Assembly (NCBI GenBank): GCA_016719485.1
Contig: JADJZB010000012.1
Span: forward strand, 1-36,211
Length of the DNA stretch: 36,211 nucleotides
Direction: 5' to 3'
Source: Holophagales bacterium
Lineage (GTDB): Bacteria; Acidobacteriota; Thermoanaerobaculia; UBA5066
Shown here: positions 25,711-36,211 of the stretch, piece by piece
Layout of the letters: the number at the start of each line of letters is the position of its first letter
Position numbering within the stretch: position 1 is the first letter of the stretch
Position numbers and translations under genes: made by a program
The notes under the pieces: generated by a model
The model's input: the letters and a program-made list of their open reading frames with translations, nothing else
What the model was told of the DNA's origin: nothing
The model's database searches: none

Positions 25711-28327
25711 ATGGAAAGGCTGTCGCACTACGAGCTCGTGGAGCAGCTCGGCGAGGGGGGCATGGGCGTCGTCTACAAGGCGCGGGATACCCGTCTCGGC
25801 CGCTACGTCGCGCTGAAGGTTCTCCCGCCCGGAAAAGCGTCCGACCCCGAGCGCCGCCAGCGCTTCGTCCAGGAAGCGAAAGCCGCCTCGGCGCTCAACC
25901 ACCCGAACATCCTCACCGTCCACGAGATCGGGTGCGAGGACGGCGTCGACTTCATCGTCACAGAGTACGTCGCGGGGCAGACGCTCGCCCGGCTTCTTCC
26001 GCTGAGAGGTTTCCCGCCGCTCCAGGCCCTCCGGTACGCCGTCCCGATCGCCGACGCCCTCGCGGCGACCCACGCCGCCGGCGTCATCCACCGAGACCTG
26101 AAGCCCGCAAACGTCATGGTGACCGACTCGGGCCTCGTCAAGATCCTCGACTTCGGCCTCGCGAAACTCGTGGATCCCCCGACTCGTGGAAGGAGAGGAG
26201 ACGTTGTAGATCCTGACGCGGAAAGGGACCGTCCTCGGTACCTGCGCGTACATGTCCCCCGAGCAGGCCGAGGGGCGAGGCGTCGACCCGCGCTCGGACG
26301 TCTTCTCGTTCGGCGCCGTCCTCTACGAAATGGTGACCGGCCGGAAGGCCTTGCCCGCGCAGAGCGCCTCGGCGACGCTCGCCGCGGTCCTCCGGGACGA
26401 GCCGGAGCCGCCGCGAGGGTCGCCGACGCAGTTTCCCGGAGCTGGAAAGGGTCATCCATCGCTGCCTTCGCAAAGATCCGGCAAAACGGTTCCAGTCGAT
26501 GGCGGACCCGAGGTGGCTCTGGAAGGAGCTGCGGGAGGGGTCGAACCCGGGCCCGCCTGCGACCGGTCTCCGCCGAGGCGGCAAGGCGGGCCGCGACCGG
26601 CGCCACCGCCAGCGTCCTCTGGTCTCGGCTGCGCTGGGGGGACCTGGCGCGCCCGCCGCCGCACCACGGAAGACGCCGGGTCGAGGCGGCCGGTCCCGCT
26701 GACGAGCTTCACCGGGCGGATCCTCTGGCCCGCACTCTCACCCGACGGGAACCAGGTCGCGTTTGCCTGGAACGGCGAGGCGCAGGAGTCCTTCGACCTC
26801 TACGTGAAGCTCGTCGGTCCTGGAGTTCCGATACGCCTGACGAACGACCCGGGTACGGAGTCGTCCCCCGCGTGGTCGCCCGACGGCCGTCAGATCGCGT
26901 TCCTCCGGAAACTGGCGCCGGGACGCACGATTCTCGCCGTGATGCCGGCGCTCGGCGGAAACGAGAGGATCGTCGCCGAGGCGTCCTCCTTCTGGGGAAT
27001 CTCGTGGTCGCCGGACGGGCAGACGCTCGTCGTCTCCCGGCGCGGGTCGGCCGAACGCCCCTTCGCCCTGTTCGGCATTTCGCTGGCCACCGGCGAGACG
27101 AGGCAACTCACCCGGCCACCCGCCGAGTTCCCGGGAGTCGGGGACCTCTCGCCGAGCCTTTCGCCGGACGGCCGGAGCCTCGCGTTCGCCCGCGCCCTGA
27201 GCCTGCCCAACAGCGAGATCTACGTCCTGCCGCTCACGAAGGACCTCGAGCCGGCCGGCGATCCGGTCCGGTTGACGTCGGACAACACGAGCTCCGCACA
27301 GCCCGCGTGGACCCCGGACGGGAAGCGGATCGTCTTCTCCGTCGGCGGCTACGGGTGGGAAGCGAGCCCCGCCCTGAAGATCATCCCGGCCTCCGCCGGC
27401 CCCGGCGAGAAGGCACAGAATCTCCCCGGAGGGGAAGACGGGGTTTACCCGACGTTCTCCCGGACCGGGAGCCTCGTATTCGCCCGCTCGCTCACCGACG
27501 TGAACATCTGGCGCCTCCGCTGGACCGGGGACGGCCGGGCACCCGTCTGCTCTCGTCGTCTCCACGAGGGGGGATCTGGAACCGCAATTCTCCGCGGACG
27601 GCACGCGGATCGCGTTCACCTCGGACCGCTCGGGCACGACCCAGGTCTGGCTCTCCGAAGCCGACGGAACGAAGCCGGTCCAGCTGACCTCGATCGTCGC
27701 GGGATCACCTCGGGAGCCCGCTGGTCTCCGGACGGCGAACGGATCGCGTTCCTCTCCAATCCCGACGGCCACATGGACGTCTTCCTGACCACGCCGAACG
27801 GCCGTCGGCCGGAGCGGCTCACGTCGAGCCCGGCGCACGACTCCGCCCCGAGCTGGTCGCGGACGGCGCATGGGTCTACTTCGCCTCGGACCGGGAGGAC
27901 GACTTCCAGGTCTGGAAGATGAGGCCCGACCCGAAGGCGCTCCCCGTGCGCGTCACCCGAGGGGGTGGCTTCGCGGCGCTCGAGTCTGCCGACGGAAGGA
28001 CCCTCTACTTCGCGAAGCTGGTGGCCCCGGAATCTGGTCCGTCTGGAGCATGCCGTCCGGCGGAGGCGAGGAGACCCAGCTCGTTTCCGGGATCCCGGAA
28101 CTGGGGGATTCGACGTGACCGGCACCGGTCTCTACTACACAACCTCCGCGCTGCCAGGGCCCAGCTCCGGCTCCGCCGGTTTCGACGACGGGAGCGACAC
28201 GCTGCTCCTCACGCTCGGGAAGAGGTCCCACTTCGGGCTGGCGGCCTGCCCGGACGACAGTTGCGTTCTGTTCACGAGCTACGACCTGGACGCGACGGAG
28301 CTGATGTATGTCGAGAGCTTCCGGTAG
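25711..28327 (+). pseudogene. Ser/Thr kinase-TolB protein, copy 2 (frameshifted)
   Basis: The copy starts MERLSHYELVEQLGEGGMGV at 25711, 32 bp after copy 1, and ends ELMYVESFR at 28327. The kinase core is readable through HRDLKPANVM and ILDFGLAKLVDP. The frame then shifts near 26185, and a TAG at 26207-26209 lies in the resumed frame just before GTVLGTCAYMSPEQ. Further shifts occur near 26425, 26600, 27545, 27865, 28040 and 28110. The 270-residue stretch from RPVPLTSFTGRILWPALSPD to about 27540 is clean propeller sequence, closely similar to copy 1. Joined together, the pieces make a complete kinase-membrane-propeller protein of about 870 residues. Confidence 0.85.
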
Positions 28328-28358
28328 CGGCCGCGGCCCGGAATCGCCACGGTCCGTC

Positions 28359-30973
28359 ATGGAAAAACTGTCTCACTACGAGCTCGTGGAGCAGCTCGGC
28401 GAAGGTGGCATGGGCGTCGTCTACAAGGCGCGCGACATCCGCCTCGGCCGCTTCGTCGCGGTGAAGGTCCTCGCGCCCGGGAAGGCGTCCGATCCCGAGC
28501 GCCGTGCCCGCTTCATCAAGGAGGCGCGGGCCGCCTCCGCCCTCGACCACCCGAACGTCCCGACCGTCCACGAAATCGGTGCGAGGACGGCGTCGACTTC
28601 ATCGTCACCGAGTACCTCCCGGGAAGACTCTCGCGCAGCTCATTCCGAAGCAGGGCCTCCGCCGCGCGAGGCTCTCCGTTACGCCGTCCCGATCGCCGAC
28701 GCCCTCGCGGCGACCCACGCCGCCGGCGTCATCCACCGCGACCTCAAGCCCGCCAACGTCATGGTCACCGACGCGGGCCTCGTCAAGATCCTCGACTGGC
28801 CTCGCCCGGTTCGTCGACCCCGCGCCCGTGACGGAGGGGAGGAGACGCAGGAGATTCTGACGAAGGATGGGGCCGTCCTCGGCACCTGCGCCTACATGTC
28901 GCCGGAGCAGGCCGAGGGGCACGAGGTCGACTTTCGCGCTCGGACGTCTTTTCCTTCGGCGCCGTCCTCTACGAGATGGTGACCGGGACGAAGGCCTTCG
29001 CCCGCGAGTCGCCCTCCGCCACGATCGCCGCCGTCCTGCGCGACGACCCGAAGCCGGCATGCGAGATCTCCGGCAACGTCCCGCCCGAGCTGGACTCCGC
29101 GTCATCCACCGCTGCCTCCGCAAGGATCCGGCGAAGCGCTCCAGTCGATGGCCGACCTGAGGGTCGCCCTCGAGGAGATCCAGGAGGAATCGGACTCCGC
29201 TGCGTCCTCCGCGTCCGTGCGGCGGGGACCGCTACGGCGGACCGCTTTCGGCGTCGCGGCTGTCCTCGTCGTTGCGTCCGTGGGGATCTGGCTCGCCCGC
29301 CGCTCCGACCCGATCGAAGCCCAGCCCTCGAAGCCGGTCCCCCTGACGAGCTTCGGCGGGCGGATCCCTCTGGCCCGCCCTCTCGCCTGACGGAAACCAG
29401 GTCGCGTTTCTCTGGAACGGCGATCCCCCGGGCTCCTACGACCTCTACGTCAAGCTCGTGAGCGCCGGGACGCCCGTGCGACTGACGAACGACCCGACCG
29501 GAAGAGCTGTCCCGCCTGGTCTCCCGACGGCCGCCGGATCGCGTTCCTCCGCCACCCGAAGGGGAAGCGGTCGGTCCTCGCCGTGATCCCGGCGCTCGGA
29601 GGCGACGAGAAGGCCGTGCCGAGGCCCCGGCCTTCTATTCCGGGGTCTCCTGGTCGCCCGATGGGGAGTCGCTCGTCGTGTCGGGTCGCACGACGGAGGA
29701 AACGCGGCCGACGCTCCTCATCGTCCCGGCCGCCACAGGCCGGGTGACGCGACTCCTCCTCCCGCCGGCCGGGGCGGTGCTGAGTCGTCATCTGGCTGAC
29801 CGTGTCGCCGGACGGCTGATCGCCTCCGCGTCGTCAGCTCGTCCAACGTTTACGCCAACGACATCTGGGTCCTGCTCGCCAAGGACCTCGAGCCGGGCGA
29901 GCCCGTCCAGGTGACGCACGAGGGCTGGACCGTCGCGGCAACCGACCTGGACCCCCGACGGGAAGCGGATCGTCTTTCCGTGGGCGGCCAGGTGGTCCCT
30001 CGAATCCTGACTCATGGTGATCCCCGCCTCCCTGGCTCCGGGCGAGAAGGCGCGACGCCTCCTCGGGGGCGAGGGGCGAGTCGCCGACGTTCTCGGCGAA
30101 AGGGAGCCCTCGCCTTCGTTCGCCCGATCAACGACCTGAACATCTGGCGCCTCCCGCTCGAGAACGGGCGCCCGGACTCCCCCGCACGGCTCGTCGCCTC
30201 GACACGCCAGGACGGCGGACCGAACTTCTCGCCGGACGGGAAGCGGATCACCTTCAGCTCGGACCGCTCGGGGAGCAAGAAGCTCTGACTCTGCGAGGCC
30301 GACGGATCCCGCCCGGTCCAGCTCACGACGATGGCCGCGGAGCACGTTTCCGGGAGCAGCTGGTCTCCCCGACGGAAAGTCGATCCTGCTTTTCTCGAAC
30401 CCCGACGGGAACCTCGACATCTGCCTCACGACCCCGGCGGCCTCGAGCCCCGTCGGCTCACGTTCAGCCTCGCCCACGACACGCATCCGACCTGGTCCCG
30501 GGACGGCGCGTGGATCTACTTCAGCTCGAACCGGGAAGACAGTCGTCAGGTCTGGAGGATGACGCCCGACGCTGACGCCGTCCCCGTGCGCGTCACGTCC
30601 TGCGGAGACGCCTGGGGCGCCTACGAGTCCGCCGATGGCCGGTCCTTGTACGTCGTCCGGCAGCGCGGCCGCGACGCCTGGTCGGTCTGGAAGATGCCCG
30701 TCGACGGCGGGGAGGGGGACCGAGATCGTGACCGATCTCGCCTCGCACTGGTTCGTCGACGTGACGGCGACCGGCATCTACTACCTCACGTCGGCGCTCC
30801 CGGGAGGCCAGCTCCGGTATCACCGCTTCGCGGACGGAAGCGACACGCCCCTCCTCACGCCCGAGAAGAGGTCCGGCTTCGGCCCAGCGGCCTGCCCCGA
30901 CGACAGCTGCGTCCTCTACACGACCTACGACGTGGACACGACCGAGCTGATGTACGTCGAGAGGTTCCGGTGA
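28359..30973 (+). pseudogene. Ser/Thr kinase-TolB protein, copy 3 (heavily frameshifted)
   Basis: The copy starts MEKLSHYELVEQLGEGGMGV at 28359, 31 bp after copy 2, and ends ELMYVERFR with TGA at 30971-30973. More than ten small indels break it, many of them one missing C or G in a run, for example near 28580, 28622 and 28662. The kinase landmarks HRDLKPANVM and GTCAYMSPEQAEG remain readable in alternate frames, although the DFG region reads DW after loss of bases near 28797. The membrane segment (near 29250) and propeller repeats such as WSRDGAWIYFSSNRED (near 30495) are clear. Its TGA overlaps the GTG start of copy 4. Confidence 0.82.
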
Positions 30974-33569
30974 CCGGCGAGCGGCTGTCGCACTACGAGC
31001 TCCTGGAGCGGCCGGCGAGGGGGCATGGGCGTCGCTACCAGGCGAGGGACGCCTGGCTCGGCCGATTCGTCGCGGTGAAGGTCCTCCTGCCCGGCAAGGC
31101 CTCGACCCCGAGCGCCGCCAGCGGGTTCGTGCAGGAGGCGAAGGCCGCGTCCGGGCTCTGAACCACCCTGAACATCCTCACCGTCCACGAGATCGGCGTG
31201 GGAGGCGGGCGTCGACTTCATCGTCACCGAGTACGTCGCGGGTCAGACGCTCGCCCGACTCTTCCGCTGAAAGGCTCCCCGCCGCTTCAGGCCCTCCGTT
31301 ACGCCGTCCCGATCGCTGACGCCCTCTGCTGCGACGCACGCCGCCGGCACGGTCATTCACCGCGACCTGAAGCCCGCGAACGTCATGGTGACCGGACCGG
31401 GCCCTCGTCAAGATCCTCGACTTCGGCCTCGCGCGGTTCGTCAACCCCGCCCTCTTGTCGACGGAGAGGAGACGAAGGAGATCCTGACGCGCGAGGGCGC
31501 GGTCCTCGGCACGTGCGCCTACATGTCTCCCGAGCAGGCGGAGGGGCGCGGGGTCGACCCACGGTCCGACATCTCTCGTTCGGGGCCGTCCTCTACGAGA
31601 TGGTGACGGGGCAGAAGGCGTTCGCCCGCGCATCTCTCCGCCACGATCGCCGCGGTCCTGCGCGACGAGCCGAAGCCCGCCCGCGAGGTCTCCGGCGAGA
31701 TTCCGCCGGAGCTGACCGCGTCATCTCCCGCTGCCTTCGCAAGGATCCGGCAAGATTGTTCCAGTCGATGGCCGACCAAGGTCACCTCGAAGAGCTGCTG
31801 GATGGGCGGGCGCGGAGTCGACGACGCGCGCGGTGTCGGGGTTGATCGGTGGCGGGCCGTGATCGGCGCCACCGCCGCGGTCCTTCTCGTCGCGGCTGTC
31901 GCGAGGCCTGGCTCGTTCCGCCGCCGGATGACGGATTGACGTCGGAGCCGACGCGGCCTCTCCCGCTGACGAGCTTTCGGCGGGCGGATCTCTCCGCCCG
32001 CACTTCCACCTGACGGGAACCAGGTCGCGTTTGCCTGGAACGGCGAGGCGCAGGAGTCTCTCCGACCTTTGCGTGAAGTTGGTGAGCCGGGGCGCCGGTC
32101 CGACCGACGAACGAGCCGAACATGGAGAGTCTTGGCGTGGTCGCCTGACGGCCGCCAGATCGCGTTCGTCAGAACCTGGCGCCGGGACGCTCGGTCCCTC
32201 GCCGTGATACCGGCACTCGGCGGGAGCGAGCGGATCGTTGCCGAGGCCACGTCCTTCGGCTGGGATTTCGGGTCGCCGGACGGGAAGTGGCTCGTGGCGG
32301 CCTGTCGCGACTTCCGGCTGACCGCACGGTTGCCCTGTTCTGCGGTCTCTGGGCACGGGCGAGATGACGGTAGCTCACCGGCCGCCCGGCGGACGTCCTG
32401 GGCCTGCGCGACGAGTCGCCCGCCCTCTCCGGACGGCTGACTCTCGCGTATACGCGCCCGAGCCTGATCAACAGCGAGCTCCGGCGTCTCGCGCTCACTG
32501 AGGACTTTGCGCGGCCGACGAGTCGGTCGGGGCTGACGTCGGACATCGGGATCGCCACCCGGCCCGCGTGGACGCCGGACGGAAGCGATCGTCTCTCCGT
32601 CGGCGGCTACGGCTGGACCGCGAACCCCGCCCTGATGGTGATCCCGGCGTCCGGCGCTCCCGGCGAGAAGGCCCGGCTCGTCATCGGGGGAAGGCGGAGT
32701 TCCCGACGTTCTCCCGGGACCGGGAGTCTCGTCTTCGCTCACCCCATCACCGATCTGAACATCTGGCGCTCTTCCTGCTCGACGGAGGACGGCCCGGCGT
32801 CCCACCCGGCCTCGTCGCCTCCACGGAGAACCGACGGCGGCACCGCGATTTCTCCAGCGACGGGCAGAGGATCGCCTTCACCCGACTGTTCGGGAACGAG
32901 CCAGGTCTGGCTCTGCCAGGCCGACGGGTCCCGTCAGGTCCAGCTGACCTCGATGGTCGCGGAACACCTCGGGGGAGCTTTCCCCGACGGCGAACGGCCC
33001 GCCATCGTCTCGAATCCTGAGGGACAGATGGACGTCTTCCCCACCACGCCGAACGGCCGGCAGCCGCAGCGCTCACCCCGAGCCTGGCTCACGACAGCGC
33101 ACTGAGTCGCGGGACGGCGCGTGGGTCTACTTCGGCTCGAACCGGGAGACGACTACCAGGTCTGGAAGATGAAGCCCGATCCGGAGGCGGTCCCGGCGCG
33201 TCACCCGCGAGGGCGGTCACGGGGCACGCGAGTCCGCCGACGGCAGGACCTCTATTTCACAGTTGCCGCGAAGGCATCTGATCGATCTGGCAGATGCCGT
33301 CCGGCGGAGGGAGGAGACCGAGCCCATCCACCGCATCGCGCGCCAGTGGTACTTCGACGACGGCCACCGGCGTCTACTACGTCACGTACAGAGTCCCGCG
33401 GCGCTGAGCCTCCGGCTCCACCGGTTCGCGGATGGGAGCGACACGCCCTGCTCACCCCCGAGAAGCGGCCCGCTTCGGCGTCGCGGCCTGCCCTGACGAC
33501 AGCTGCGTCCTCTTCTCGAGCTTCGACGTCGACGCGACCGAGCTGATGTACGTCGAGAGGTTCCGGTAG
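30970..33569 (+). pseudogene. Ser/Thr kinase-TolB protein, copy 4 (most heavily frameshifted)
   Basis: The copy starts at a GTG at 30970 (MTGERLSHYELLE) that shares GTGA with the stop of copy 3. It ends ELMYVERFR with TAG at 33567-33569. The Gly-loop is scrambled by indels near 31013-31035. Later pieces, including FVAVKVLLPGKAS, HRDLKPANVM, GTCAYMSPEQAEGRGVDPRS and propeller repeats with SPDGRQIAFV, DGKWLVAAC and ISRD-like cores, sit in changing frames. Roughly twenty indels are needed to rebuild a full kinase. It carries the highest density of breaks in the array. Confidence 0.8.
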
Positions 33570-33729
33570 CCGGTCGTTCGGGAGATCGAAATCTGGCAAG
33601 GCCGTCGTCTCCCCGTTGGGGCACGCGGGTCCGTGACAGAATTCCCTCTCACGCGTCGACGAGAAGAGGCCGGAGCCGGCGTCTCCTCCCGGTCCTCAAC
33701 GCCGACCGGAAGGAAGGAGGGACCTTCCC

Positions 33730-34435
33730 ATGAAGCGCATCGCACCGATCGTCTGTCTTTCCTGCTGGCTCTTGCGGCCTGCCTCCGCACCGGCTGCCGC
33801 GGTCGCCCAGGCGCCCACGTCCATCTCCGACGTGAAGGGCCCCGTGGCCCCCGTGGCGCAGATCTTCCGCTCCAGGCGAGTTCGTCCGCGTCGCCTACAA
33901 CAATGAGGGCTTCGTGACCTCGGGTACCGCGTCGCGAACGCCTCGGCCGGGGACGAGTGGATGCTGCTCGACGCGGGCTTCACCGTCCGTGACGGCGTGA
34001 AGTCGACTTGACAGCGCGAGGCGATCTCGCTCAAGACGCCTGACGGCAAGATGATCCCGCCCGCCACGCAGAAGGAGCATGCCGCGGCGCTCTACCTCCT
34101 GCCCTGACCAAGCGGGCCCAGGTCACCCGCGACAACCTGAACTACTTCCCGCCCGAGGTGAACAAAGGCCTGCGCCCTCCTCTTTCTCCGACTCGGCAGG
34201 CCGGGGCTCCCCGGCGTTCGACCAGGTCGACCTGACGGACAACCGGGCCCCGCCTTGGCCGCCTCTTTCTGCAAGGTGCCGGGCGGCATCCAGACCGGGG
34301 CAGCACTGGCTCGTGACGAAGTTCGCGACGAGCGAGGTGCACGTGCCCTTCCGCATCCTGACGAAGGACGAGGAGAAGTTCCTCCGGAAGAACTGGAAGA
34401 CTTCGACAAGGCTCTCGCCATTAAGGCGTCCAGTA
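33730..34435 (+). pseudogene. Secreted protein of unknown function, frameshifted
   Basis: The ATG at 33730 follows AAGGAGG about nine bases upstream. It opens a signal peptide (MKRIAPIVCLSCWLL to ASA). Rebuilding across several shifts gives QIFR, FVRVAYNNEGFVT, LGYRVANASAGDEWMLLDAGFTVRDGVK, EAISLKTPDGKMIP, TRDNLNYFPPEVNK, FDQVDLTDNRA, VPGGIQTG, HWLVTKFATSEVHVPFRIL and DEEKFLRKNW, about 235 residues in all. I do not recognise a named family. The segments have the beta-rich look of exported domains of unknown function. The 3' end is uncertain because the frame cannot be followed past about 34435. It lies 160 bp after the last kinase, on the same strand. Confidence 0.6.
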
Positions 34436-36211
34436 GCCCCTACAGAGGCCCGCGCTCCTTCCCGGGAGACGGTCAGGCCACACGCCGGACCGTCGTCCTG
34501 CAGTAGTGCGCGAGGATCTCCTGCAGCAGAAAGGCAGGCCCTCTCGGCCATCACTCGCCGCCCTGATCTGTAGAGGCTGATGCCAGTGGCCTCCCATCCG
34601 GCGCTGGCCAGGATGAAGTGGCCGGACGTGTCCGATCTGGCGACGAACATGCTGACCAGAGAGGCGAGAGCGGGAGAGGCTTCCAAGGGATCTCGAGCCT
34701 GCTGATGACGACCACTCCGCGCTTCATCCGATGTGGAGGCGGAAGATCGTCCTGATAAGCAGGTTGCGCGCGAGTGGTTTCGGCACCGCCGCGATGTGCT
34801 CGAGCAGCCGACGCTGAGGCGCGCGTGGCCACGAGCGCCCAGCTTCGTCTGGGGCGTGGCCGCGACGGTCCAGCGGAAGAAACAGCGCGTCTTCTGGTCG
34901 GGCCCCGGGTGATGCGGGCGAGGAGCGTGGTGCCCGCCAAGCTGCAGAACGCCGTCGGGCCGGAACGGACGAACCGCTCGAGGTCACGCGGGCGGGCGTC
35001 GTTACGCTCAGAACGACACGAGGTAGGGGACCTTCTGGTCGTCCATCGCGGTGTCGTAGCGCCTGTCCGGCTGCCGCGGCACTTGGAGGCGTGGTGCCGC
35101 AGATCGTCCCGCCGAAGAAGAGCATCCGTCCCGCGGCGCGGTGACGGCGTGGGCGCGACGGCAGGCGAGACCAGCTCTTCGATTCCCTGGTGGCGCTGGC
35201 GGTGGTCAGCCGGTACAGACCCGTAATCGGGTGCGGTCCTCGCGGCCGTAATAGCGGCGGATCTCGCCTGGCTGCTTCGGGGCCGGCCCAGCGGTCATGG
35301 CTGCGGCCGGTCCTTTCGGCCAGCGTGCATGATGATGGCGTGGGTTTTCAGGAGCTGACGGGGCGCGCGCCCATATCTCCGGAGGAGATGACGCTCGCAA
35401 TGCATTTCCTCGAGCGGAACGTCGTTGATGATCGCTTCAGCCTTGCTTATCGCCCCAGTACGCGGCACGCGCTCGGAAGACCCGCCGCCCCTTCCGCTCC
35501 TGCGGTGCGCCGGGGCTGACCGTCACCTCGCTTCGGAGCAACGCCGCCGCATCCGGATCGGCGGGAAGTCAGGTCGTCCCCGCCGCGAAGCGGCGATTGC
35601 CCCGGCGTGATGCGGATTCCGCCGGGTCGGTGAACTCCTGAGCAGCCTCCACCTCGACTCCCGAAGGGAGGCCCTCCATGAGACTCCTCGGGATTTAAGC
35701 GACGTTCATCGAGAAGCCCCGAGCCGGCCAGGACGTCCGGGAACGGCGCCTCCGAATCTGTCACCTCGCGGTGCAGACGGCCGCCATGTCCCCGCCCCGA
35801 GGAGGCTTTCCAGTCCCTCGGAAGGGCGCCAATGAGGATCCCGGACATGTCGATCGAGGCCAGCTTCACCGCCAGCCCGGCCGGCATGGGAAGGCGTGCA
35901 GCCGCAGCTTGCCCTGCGGAAGAGGACCAGCGAGAAGTCTGACGCCGGCCTGCACGGACCGCGACGTTGCATTAATCGGCTCGGCCCCTCGCCCGTCACG
36001 GAGCGAGGACCGCGAGCGCCTGTTCTGTATCGTTGAGGATGCGCCGACTGGTCCGGGGCCGCGAAAGAGCAGGGCCCGTATCCTGCGGCCTCGAGCGCCG
36101 GTCCTGCTGCGCCACGCCTCCTCACGATCGTGGAAGCGCCGTCCTTGCGAGCCGTCTGCAGGCAGGTGGTCGGGCGCTGAGTGCTCCTGCACTGCGGGCC
36201 GTTGTAGACGA
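34436..36211. other. Unresolved region, probably broken minus-strand coding sequence
   Basis: No frame longer than about 190 codons survives here and none is clearly recognisable. Protein-like stretches appear mainly on the minus strand, in different frames: LLEHIAAVPKPLARNLLIRTIF (34727-34793), DDQKVPYLVSF (near 35030), KAEAIINDVPLEEMH (near 35430), and LPQGKLRLHAF plus LAVKLASIDMSGILIGALPRDW (35800-35925). They may belong to one or two genes running leftward off the window's right edge. The density of apparent indels is as high as in kinase copy 4. I make no functional call and see no RNA gene or clear promoter. Confidence 0.35.

Noticed and set aside
23359..27687. A 1442-codon plus-strand frame crossing from kinase copy 1 into copy 2
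   Set aside because: It joins an out-of-frame shadow of copy 1 to the real N-terminus of copy 2. The true start of copy 2 is 25711.
24061..33500. Regularly spaced repeats in the kinase genes as a CRISPR or satellite array
   Set aside because: The periodicity is protein-level (SPDG propeller repeats) and the copies are whole-gene duplicates; there are no short identical repeats with unique spacers.
25711..33569. Kinase copies 2-4 as genuine decaying duplicates
   Set aside because: Possible, but less likely. The break density rises toward the window end regardless of gene, continues into the next genes, and is mirrored at the left end.

Overview
The window is high-GC bacterial DNA. The clean central genes use GC-rich third positions throughout. 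The tandem Ser/Thr kinases with periplasmic TolB/PD40 propellers, the secreted proteins with repeated beta-domains and the extension-bearing ECF sigma factor suggest Acidobacteriota, possibly the Thermoanaerobaculia/Holophagae side. That assignment is inference from gene content; no rRNA is present.

Layout. (1) 1-3.9 kb: a frameshifted kynureninase, a small broken WxxGxW-type protein, and the peroxidase pair ahpC/ahpF on the minus strand. All are broken by small indels, and ahpF also lacks about 97 codons. (2) 4.0-12.7 kb: an initiator tRNA(fMet) followed by an accretion of two cassettes. The 3' half of the tRNA, its terminator and a pair of 11-bp-spaced short repeats recur three times (4075, 9730, 12602). 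Between copies 1 and 2 lie a large secreted protein and a type IV AbiEi/AbiEii toxin-antitoxin pair with a 24-bp inverted-repeat operator. Between copies 2 and 3 lies a TetR regulator with an SDR-MDR oxidoreductase operon; both promoters carry the same palindrome. No integrase is visible. (3) 12.7-16.5 kb: a YCII (DGPF) protein with an ECF42-type sigma factor, a TerB-like protein, and a second ECF sigma factor with a membrane protein that may be its anti-sigma factor. (4) 16.6-22.9 kb: the RNA ligase RtcB; a yybP-ykoY-type Mn2+ riboswitch driving a GDT1/UPF0016 Mn2+ transporter; phosphoglucomutase; an acetylglutamate kinase/acetyltransferase fusion with one frameshift; an FHA-winged-helix regulator; and a secreted HExxH peptidase-like protein. 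(5) 23.0-33.6 kb: four head-to-tail transmembrane Ser/Thr kinases with TolB-like sensor domains; the first is intact and the rest are increasingly broken. (6) 33.7-36.2 kb: a broken secreted protein and 1.7 kb that I cannot resolve.

Frameshifts cluster at both ends (1-3.9 kb and 26.2-36.2 kb). Between 3.9 and 26.2 kb only one is seen, and many are single-base losses in G or C runs. Poor sequence quality at contig ends is a simpler explanation than widespread gene decay, so the 'pseudogene' labels below describe broken reading frames and not proven loss of function.

The most interesting structure is the tRNA(fMet)-anchored cassette array without an integrase. Next are the four-kinase array beside an FHA transcription factor, and the two clear operator systems (abiE and TetR).
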